Assembly (NCBI GenBank): GCA_002722105.1
Contig: PBKF01000029.1
Coordinates: 31,981 to 44,906 of the forward strand
From: Fidelibacterota bacterium
Lineage (GTDB): Bacteria > Marinisomatota > Marinisomatia > Marinisomatales > UBA1611
Length of the DNA stretch: 12,926 bases
Direction: 5' to 3'
In this document: in pieces, positions 7,647 through 12,926 of the stretch
Layout: each line of letters opens with the position of its first letter
Numbering within the stretch: the first letter of the stretch is position 1
Translations under genes and position numbers: made by a program
Notes under the pieces: generated by a model
Seen by the model: the letters and a program-made list of their open reading frames with translations, nothing else
What the model was told of the DNA's origin: nothing
The model's database searches: none

Positions 7647-9335
7647 ATGAAATATTCTAATATCGCCCAAAAGTTTTTTATTTATCAATTATTTTTGATT
7701 ATTCTGGTTGCAAAATCTGATAATTATAAAAATAAATTTTTTCCTTCTACTCCAGTTTTAAATGAAATATATATCCAGGAAAATGATAAATCATATATAC
7801 TTGTTTTAGAGTTTAGTGGTACAAATTTTGATTATGTTACTAATGAGACATTTGCTCCTCCGAGCTTGTCTTTATTATTTAAAAATGTAAAATGGGAGAG
7901 AGGAAACTTCATAAAAAAATGTGATCAAAATCCTCTGTACCAGTATTCAATTAATGTACAAAGGAACGTTAATCAGAAGGAATACAAAGACAGAATCAAA
8001 TTAAAATTAGATTTTACAAGAGTACCAGAATACACTCTAAAACTTGAACCAGCCAGAGGGAACAATAAAAATCATACATTAAAAATTGTTTATACCAAAA
8101 ATAATGTAAAAAAATCTTCAAAGAAATATTCGTCTGGGCTAAGAAGGCTCCCACCGTCTCGTATCAGCCTCAACTTCCAAGATGCAAAGCTAGTAAATGT
8201 GGTTCGAATGCTAGTTTCTCAAGACAATTTGAATTTAATAATGGGAGAAGATGTCTCAGGCCGAGTTACCGTTAGTCTGGATGATGTTTCTTTAGAAACT
8301 GCTTTAGATGCTATCCTGCATGTGAATGATTATGAATGGTTCATACAAGACAACATTATAATTGTACAGCCGATGAAAACAAAAAAGGTAATGAGTGGTG
8401 AATTGCTGACCAGAATGTTCAGATTGAAATATGTTACAGGAACCATTTTATCAGATGCAGTCAGCGAAGTACTTACACCTAGGGGTAAAATAAGAGCTCT
8501 ATCTTCTACAGCTTCAACCAATATGGAACCAGGCGAGAAGGATATTCTTCTTGTAACAGATTTACCAACTAACTTTTCATTGATTGAAGGTGTCATACGC
8601 TCACTTGATGTTGAAAGCGACCAAATAAATATCGCAGTTAAGTTTATTGAAACTGCTTTAAAACACAATGAAACAATAGGGATAAATTGGGATTTGAGAG
8701 AAAAAATGAGTTTCATAAAGAGTTTGGATACAGATACATTATCCACTTTTGACCTTGGTTATTTGACATTGGGTGATCAGACAATGAACTTTGCTACTTT
8801 GAGTCGACCTATTGTATCTGCAATATTATCATTGTTGGCTAATGATGGAAGTACAAAACTCCTTCAAGAACCTCAATTAACAACAACAAACAATTCTCCC
8901 GCAAACATAGTTGTTGGAACGACTATCCCAGTCTTGGTTCCACAAGGAGAGGGAAGTGTTTTTGGTACCAACCCCTACACCTATGAAAATCAGCATGTTA
9001 ATATTTCTTTGAATGTTCTTCCAAGAGCAAATGAAGATGGTGTCATAAGTATGAAAATTGATGCTATCGTTCAAGACATAATTGGATTTATTGGAAAAGA
9101 TCAACGTCCAATGATATCTACACGTTCTACTAACACTACCGTAAGAGTAAATAATGGAGAAACATTATTGATTGGAGGCTTGATATTTGATGCAGCAGAT
9201 GAAGATAACTCAAAAGTGCCAATTCTTGGTGATATTCCAATAATAAAGAAGCTGTTTAATTACAGCAGTAAAAATAGAGAGCAGCGGGAATTATTGATTT
9301 TTATCACACCCACGGTCGTATCAAACGGCATATAA
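7647..9335 (+). CDS. PilQ-type outer-membrane secretin
   Basis: 562 residues. An N-terminal hydrophobic stretch (about 10-21) after a basic start looks like a signal peptide. Residues about 36-150 are beta-rich and resemble an AMIN domain, which in PilQ binds peptidoglycan. Residues about 173-242 are an STN/N0 domain (ISLNFQDAKLVNVVRMLV to IIIVQP), and about 252-322 a secretin N1-type domain. The barrel-forming secretin domain spans about 395-557, with LLQEPQLTTTNNSPANI, VPILGDIPIIKKLF (524-537) and the closing ELLIFITPTVV.

One N0 and one N1 domain plus AMIN fit PilQ better than GspD, which has extra N2 and N3 domains. It should form the gated outer-membrane channel through which a pilus, pseudopilus or substrate passes. 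The ATG immediately follows the previous TAA, with only a weak GGA upstream, so translation is probably coupled. Confidence 0.92.
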   Translation: MKYSNIAQKFFIYQLFLIILVAKSDNYKNKFFPSTPVLNEIYIQENDKSYILVLEFSGTNFDYVTNETFAPPSLSLLFKNVKWERGNFIKKCDQNPLYQYSINVQRNVNQKEYKDRIKLKLDFTRVPEYTLKLEPARGNNKNHTLKIVYTKNNVKKSSKKYSSGLRRLPPSRISLNFQDAKLVNVVRMLVSQDNLNLIMGEDVSGRVTVSLDDVSLETALDAILHVNDYEWFIQDNIIIVQPMKTKKVMSGELLTRMFRLKYVTGTILSDAVSEVLTPRGKIRALSSTASTNMEPGEKDILLVTDLPTNFSLIEGVIRSLDVESDQINIAVKFIETALKHNETIGINWDLREKMSFIKSLDTDTLSTFDLGYLTLGDQTMNFATLSRPIVSAILSLLANDGSTKLLQEPQLTTTNNSPANIVVGTTIPVLVPQGEGSVFGTNPYTYENQHVNISLNVLPRANEDGVISMKIDAIVQDIIGFIGKDQRPMISTRSTNTTVRVNNGETLLIGGLIFDAADEDNSKVPILGDIPIIKKLFNYSSKNREQRELLIFITPTVVSNGI

Positions 9336-9347
9336 AGGTAAATAAAC

Positions 9348-10514
9348 ATGCATGTAAATCTAAACAAACTTGATTTTAATCTAATTTATGAATCTCTTCG
9401 ATTATTTTTAAAACTCGTAAACATAAATATCTTAATAATGATGAATCTCTATGGGCAGACAGATATGTTTATGTTTGGGAATACAAGACCTGTTGCTGAT
9501 GCGGGTAAAGATGTTAAGACATCATCAAAGGGTTCAATTTTCTTAGATGGGTCACGATCTTATGTTGGCGATGGTTCTAAAATAAAGTATCGATGGGATT
9601 TTGCACCTGGGTTGGCTCTTAAATCTGATAATGATTTTACTTCTGCAATTTCTGTACAGACATATGGTAGTAAATTCTTAAAAAGTGTTGAGACATATCA
9701 ATCAGTGATTGATTTAAAACTTAATGAAAATGAACCTGGTACAAAGCTAGAAGTCATACTAACAATAAAAGATCGAATTGGTTTTGAAGATTCCGATACA
9801 TTAATCGTAGAGTATTATAATCCTGTAGTTCAAAATAAAACAAAATTTGATACTGTAGAAAGAAGCCTGACCAAGCAAAGACAAACATTCTCGTTTGAGA
9901 ATAATATTTTAATTGAAGAAACATCAACGCCAATAATATTCATTCAAGGTTTTGATGATGGAAAACTAAACAAAGTCGATGCTAACATCATAAATAGTAT
10001 CATAATAGATCAGATTAAATCAGTTGGATTTGACTATGAAATTTTACTTGGTAATAACATAGAAAAAAATAACAGGCCAAATGGATACAGTTCTAATTGC
10101 AATTCAGATGATTGCATCCTTAGAAATGCAAGCCTATTAAAGGCAAAATATGCCTTGTCTTGGAACTTTGCTGAGGCTGTTGACGAATTATATTTGAGGA
10201 TATCAGAGGTCAAAAAAATAAACACCCTTATTAATGATTTTACAATTGTGGGGCCTTATGGCATTATGAATGATGCAGGTATATATGGTCTTGATAAAAA
10301 ACTAAGATTGGGTATATCCAGAATGCTTAGTGCCAAAGATTTTAAAAATAACATATCAGGAATTGACCGATTAATTATGAGAAATGAGAAGTTGTTTTCA
10401 TATGGAAGATATCCGTTTATGGTAGGTGCAATCTATTTATTATTAGATAAACTACTAGATAAACCTTCAGAAGAACCTGAAATAGAGTTACCACCTGGTT
10501 TTCCCCATGATTAA
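9348..10514 (+). CDS. Exported PKD-domain protein with CsgG/DUF2380-like C-terminal region
   Basis: 388 residues. The start has AAGGTAA about 7 nt upstream. A hydrophobic segment (about 18-35, ending near LYGQ) after a long N-region should direct export. Residues about 47-158 are a PKD-like Ig fold (PVADAGKDV, then IFLDGSRSYVGDGSKIKYRWDF), common in extracellular proteins. Residues about 195-295 begin TPIIFIQGFDD and contain a cysteine pair (C251, C256) followed by LLKAKYALSWNFAEAVDELYLRI. This recalls the C-x4-C / LGADYVLxG / LRLIDVETG layout of CsgG- or TolB-N-like and DUF2380 periplasmic domains. The cysteines could form a disulfide. The C-terminus is proline-rich (LPPGFPHD).

It sits 12 nt after the secretin gene, so a role as a secretin partner, assembly factor or periplasmic sensor is inferred. 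The PKD call is firmer than the C-terminal call. Confidence 0.65.
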   Translation: MHVNLNKLDFNLIYESLRLFLKLVNINILIMMNLYGQTDMFMFGNTRPVADAGKDVKTSSKGSIFLDGSRSYVGDGSKIKYRWDFAPGLALKSDNDFTSAISVQTYGSKFLKSVETYQSVIDLKLNENEPGTKLEVILTIKDRIGFEDSDTLIVEYYNPVVQNKTKFDTVERSLTKQRQTFSFENNILIEETSTPIIFIQGFDDGKLNKVDANIINSIIIDQIKSVGFDYEILLGNNIEKNNRPNGYSSNCNSDDCILRNASLLKAKYALSWNFAEAVDELYLRISEVKKINTLINDFTIVGPYGIMNDAGIYGLDKKLRLGISRMLSAKDFKNNISGIDRLIMRNEKLFSYGRYPFMVGAIYLLLDKLLDKPSEEPEIELPPGFPHD

Positions 10515-10565
10515 AAACTTTCATAAAATAAAAATCAATGTGTTTATTCAAAACAGGAGTTTAAC
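10515..10565 (+). other. Intergenic gap with strong Shine-Dalgarno site
   Basis: The 51-nt gap has a good AGGAG at 10555-10559, 6 nt before the ATG at 10566. The only inverted repeat seen is a weak AATAAA/TTTATT pair, which does not make a convincing terminator. No clear promoter is visible either. Read-through from the pilus-type genes into the fibre-like gene is therefore plausible. Confidence 0.5.
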
Positions 10566-12926
10566 ATGAAGAGATTTACTCTCATCCTAATGCTCTTTTT
10601 GACCATTTGTCTTGCTCAAAACAGACTTGGGCAAACTAAAAAACAAGGCAGCAGGCAAAATAACTTGATGGAAATTACAAATAATACAAGCGATGAGAGT
10701 GTACCTAGGCGCATTTCATATCAAGGTCTTATTACTAAAGCAGATGGTACCCCAACTGATGATGGTAGCTATGAGGTATTATTCAAAATATTTGATGTAG
10801 CAGATGGTGGTGATGCCATATGGTTTGAAAATCAGGAAGTGACTGTAAATAGTGGAATTATTAGTACAATACTTGGCAACACAAATCCTTTTTCATTCAT
10901 ACCTAAAGAAGCTTATTTAGAGTTGACCGTCGATGGGTCAACCTTGTCTCCAAGGCAAGTATTAACTTCTGTGTTTTATTCTGTCTTATCCGATACGGCC
11001 TCTTATGCTGAGAAAGCAAATTATGATGATTTAGATAATTTACCTGATCTCAATGTTTATCTACTAAAGGATTCCTTAGATAGTTATACAACTACAGCTG
11101 AACTTTTTGATACTCTGTCAGCATACCAACAAGTGGATTCAAATTTAACTGACCTAGTAGAGGATGGAATATTATCAGCCAGCAAGGTTGAGTTTGGCGT
11201 TACATCAAGTGGAACTGCTGGCGAATCATGGATATCTGATGGTGATGGTTCCGGCACATGGGGTATTCCCACAGCCATTGCTGCAGATGATATTATAGTT
11301 GGTGATGGAAATATTTTTATCAAAACAAATTCAGGCGATATAAATATTATTCCCGATGATGAATCTGCAGTTATTTTTGATAGCACAATTACAATTACTG
11401 GTAAACACATAGGTTTAGTTGATAATTATGATCTTATTGGTCTTTCAAATGACACTGTGTATGTAGATGGAACAGTTAGCGCAACATTTATTACAGGTCA
11501 GGCAGTCTTGGATGAAGATGATTTGGTTTCAAACTCAGATAGACATCTTGCAACCCAACAGTCAATAAAATCTTACATAGATACAAAGTATGTCAGTGGT
11601 AATGTGGATATTGATGGTGGGACTATTGATGGGACTGTTATTGGTGCTGAAAATCCACAGACCGGAAGTTTTACCACAGTGCAAGCTCAATCTAGAGCGT
11701 ATGTTGGGGATATAACCATAGATAGTGGATCAATTTCATCTGAAAGTGGATCGGTCTCAATTGGTAATTTGACAATTTCTAATGGTGCAATTGCTTCTTC
11801 TACGAATGAAATAGATTTTGGAGATGATGACCTTTCTACAACTGGTACACTTAATACGGGAGTAGCAACTTTAGAATCAGGATCAACCATTGGTAACTTA
11901 ACTTTTACTGATGGTACTATAGCATCTGCTTCAAATAATATATCCTTCGGGAATGAAAACCTTTCCACTAATGGTACTCTTACAGCAGGGGTATCAACTT
12001 TATCATCAGGGTCTGAGATTGGTGATTTGACTCTAGCTGATGGTTCCATAACCTCATCTTCTGATGCAATAGACTTTGGGAATGATGCCTTGTCCACTAC
12101 AGGTACAATTAGCGCAGGTACTGCAACTTTGGAAACGGGTTCAACAGTTGGTGATTTGACTCTAGCTGATGGTTCCATAACCTCATCTTCTGATGCAATA
12201 GACTTTGGGAATAATACTCTTACAACCTCTTCAACTATAACGGCAAATGCATTTGCTGGAGATGGCTCAAACATTACAGGGGTTGAGGCATCATCGATGG
12301 GAACTTTGGTTGGAGCCTCTCCTATTGTTTTGGAGGGAGAGTCAATAGACGATTTTGAGACCACACTTTCGGTGGAAGACCCAACTTTATCTGATAAAAC
12401 AATCACTTTTCCAAACGTTACAGGAACAATTATTACAACGGGGAATGATTCTGCAATAGATGAAGTGGGGACCATTACATCTGGGCAGTGGCAAGGGACT
12501 GCTATTGCTGATGAATATGTTCCTGATGATATTACTCTTTCTGGCGCGACTATAGACAATTCAGTTATTGGAGGAACTACTCCTGCAGTAGCTACGGTTA
12601 CAATAATCACTGCAAATGAGGGTATTGTTCCTGACGAGTCTGATGGAGCATTCCTTGGAACAAGTTCAGCAGAATTCTCAGATTTATTTCTTGCAGATGG
12701 CGCTGTCATTAACTTAGGTGATGAGCAAGATGTTACACTAACGCACGTGGAAGACACTGGAATAAAATTGAATGGAACAAATCAACTTCAATTTGGGGAC
12801 TCTGGCACTCAAATATCTCAGAGCGCAGATGGTGTATTGGATCTGGTATCAGACAACGAGGTTGAGATTAATGGTACGACCATTGATATGAATGGAACAG
12901 TTGATGTTTCAGGTGCAATCCCTGCA
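10566..12926 (+). CDS. Exported fibre-like repeat protein (3' partial)
   Basis: 787 codons are open from the ATG to the window edge; I followed the frame through without meeting a stop. Residues 1-22 are a signal peptide (MKRFTLILMLFLTICLA core; no proper lipobox). Residues about 50-150 form an N-terminal domain (RRISYQGLITKADG, GSYEVLFKIFDV, LSPRQVLTSVFYSV) of a kind common in secreted FCB-group proteins. Residues about 395-570 hold four 43-44-residue repeats. Residues about 690-787 (DGAFLGTSSAEFSDLFLADG, DVTLTHVEDTGIKLN, TNQLQFGDSGTQI) resemble phage and marine fibre-type sequences.

It is rich in Gly, Thr, Ser and Asp, beta-prone, and higher in G+C than the first gene. A long trimeric surface fibre is likely. 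Such proteins often end in a self-cleaving chaperone domain (peptidase S74), which would lie outside the window. It may be a surface product of the neighbouring machine, but that link rests on position only. Confidence 0.8.
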   Translation, partial: MKRFTLILMLFLTICLAQNRLGQTKKQGSRQNNLMEITNNTSDESVPRRISYQGLITKADGTPTDDGSYEVLFKIFDVADGGDAIWFENQEVTVNSGIISTILGNTNPFSFIPKEAYLELTVDGSTLSPRQVLTSVFYSVLSDTASYAEKANYDDLDNLPDLNVYLLKDSLDSYTTTAELFDTLSAYQQVDSNLTDLVEDGILSASKVEFGVTSSGTAGESWISDGDGSGTWGIPTAIAADDIIVGDGNIFIKTNSGDINIIPDDESAVIFDSTITITGKHIGLVDNYDLIGLSNDTVYVDGTVSATFITGQAVLDEDDLVSNSDRHLATQQSIKSYIDTKYVSGNVDIDGGTIDGTVIGAENPQTGSFTTVQAQSRAYVGDITIDSGSISSESGSVSIGNLTISNGAIASSTNEIDFGDDDLSTTGTLNTGVATLESGSTIGNLTFTDGTIASASNNISFGNENLSTNGTLTAGVSTLSSGSEIGDLTLADGSITSSSDAIDFGNDALSTTGTISAGTATLETGSTVGDLTLADGSITSSSDAIDFGNNTLTTSSTITANAFAGDGSNITGVEASSMGTLVGASPIVLEGESIDDFETTLSVEDPTLSDKTITFPNVTGTIITTGNDSAIDEVGTITSGQWQGTAIADEYVPDDITLSGATIDNSVIGGTTPAVATVTIITANEGIVPDESDGAFLGTSSAEFSDLFLADGAVINLGDEQDVTLTHVEDTGIKLNGTNQLQFGDSGTQISQSADGVLDLVSDNEVEINGTTIDMNGTVDVSGAIPA
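12019..12083 (+). repeat. 65-bp perfect direct repeat, copy 1
   Basis: Identical base for base to 12148-12212, offset by 129 bp (one 43-codon unit). Identity at third codon positions, compared with the diverged first two units, points to a recent in-frame duplication or gene conversion inside the fibre-like gene. Confidence 0.9.
12148..12212 (+). repeat. 65-bp perfect direct repeat, copy 2
   Basis: The second copy of the 65-bp sequence also found at 12019-12083. Divergence resumes at 12213 (A against G at 12084). The pair is a likely site of in-frame gain or loss of a repeat unit by recombination or replication slippage. Confidence 0.9.

Larger units (their letters stand above)
11748..12266 (+). 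repeat. Four tandem 43-44-residue repeats in the fibre-like protein
   Basis: Units start at 11748 (44 codons), 11880, 12009 and 12138 (43 codons each). The shared pattern is GSxIGxLTxxxGxIxSxxxxIxFGNxxLSTxGTLxxGxxTLxS. The third and fourth units are the most alike; the fourth loses the pattern after ITANAFAGDG. Short imperfect copies of the opening motif (VGDITIDSGSI) precede the first unit. The pattern suggests repeating beta turns of a fibrous stem. Confidence 0.85.

Noticed and set aside
10566..10634. Lipoprotein signal in the fibre-like protein (LTIC)
   Set aside because: A lipobox needs Gly, Ala or Ser just before the Cys; here it is Ile, so a normal signal peptide is more likely.
11687..12757. 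Long open frame (356 codons) on the minus strand
   Set aside because: It lies wholly inside the fibre-like gene, which is open on the + strand with a signal peptide and recognisable repeats. The antisense frame is a low-complexity Ser/Val/Pro sequence reflecting the repeats and codon use of the sense strand.
1..12926. CRISPR arrays, insertion sequences, transposases, integrases or rRNA genes
   Set aside because: None seen. The only repeats are in-frame protein repeats in the fibre-like gene and short A/T-rich words.

Overview
The window looks like part of an AT-rich genome from a free-living, probably marine, diderm (two-membrane) bacterium. An outer-membrane secretin requires an outer membrane. 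The genes use A/T-rich codons, usually with recognisable Shine-Dalgarno sequences. The last gene carries segments of a kind common in marine bacterial and phage structural proteins. A Marinimicrobia (SAR406)-like or related FCB-group organism is my best guess, but no phylogenetic marker is present and this is weakly supported.

Layout: all genes are on the + strand. Positions 1-240 are extremely A/T-rich (about 12% G+C by hand count) with no gene. Positions 241-350 jump to about 42% G+C, do not code, and hold two small hairpins, so they look like a structured mRNA leader. Five tightly packed genes follow (367-10514; gaps of 6, -4, 0 and 12 nt). They encode the alignment and outer-membrane parts of a type IV pilus / type II secretion machine: a 2103-residue PilM-PilN-type fusion, a PilO/GspM-like protein, a PilP/GspC-like protein, a PilQ-type secretin, and a secreted PKD-domain protein with a CsgG-like C-terminal region. 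After 51 nt comes a long exported, repeat-rich, fibre-like protein (10566 onward) that runs off the window end.

The outstanding feature is the first gene. In one reading frame it joins a winged-helix (ArsR-like) DNA-binding-type domain, a basic region with about ten [E/D]RR hexads, a degenerate PilM-like actin fold, about 1300 residues of coiled coil of SMC-like proportions, a PilN-type LNILP motif, a transmembrane helix and a PilN/GspL periplasmic domain. PilM-PilN fusion as such is known (GspL). The DNA-binding-type head and the giant coiled coil inserted between the PilM and PilN halves are not an arrangement I know. Because PilN normally docks its INLLP-type motif onto PilM, the coiled coil may fold back as a hairpin arm of roughly 100 nm, with its apex near residue 1240-1310. 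The machine may therefore be tethered to the nucleoid, sense it, or regulate transcription from the membrane.

How the genes may work together: the fusion, the PilO-like and the GspC/PilP-like proteins would form the inner-membrane and periplasmic alignment complex, docking on the secretin. The PKD/CsgG-like protein may be a periplasmic or outer-membrane accessory of the secretin, and the fibre-like protein may be a surface product or substrate. No motor ATPase (PilB/PilT), platform protein (PilC) or pilin gene lies in the window, so whether this is a pilus, a secretion system or a DNA-uptake machine cannot be decided here.
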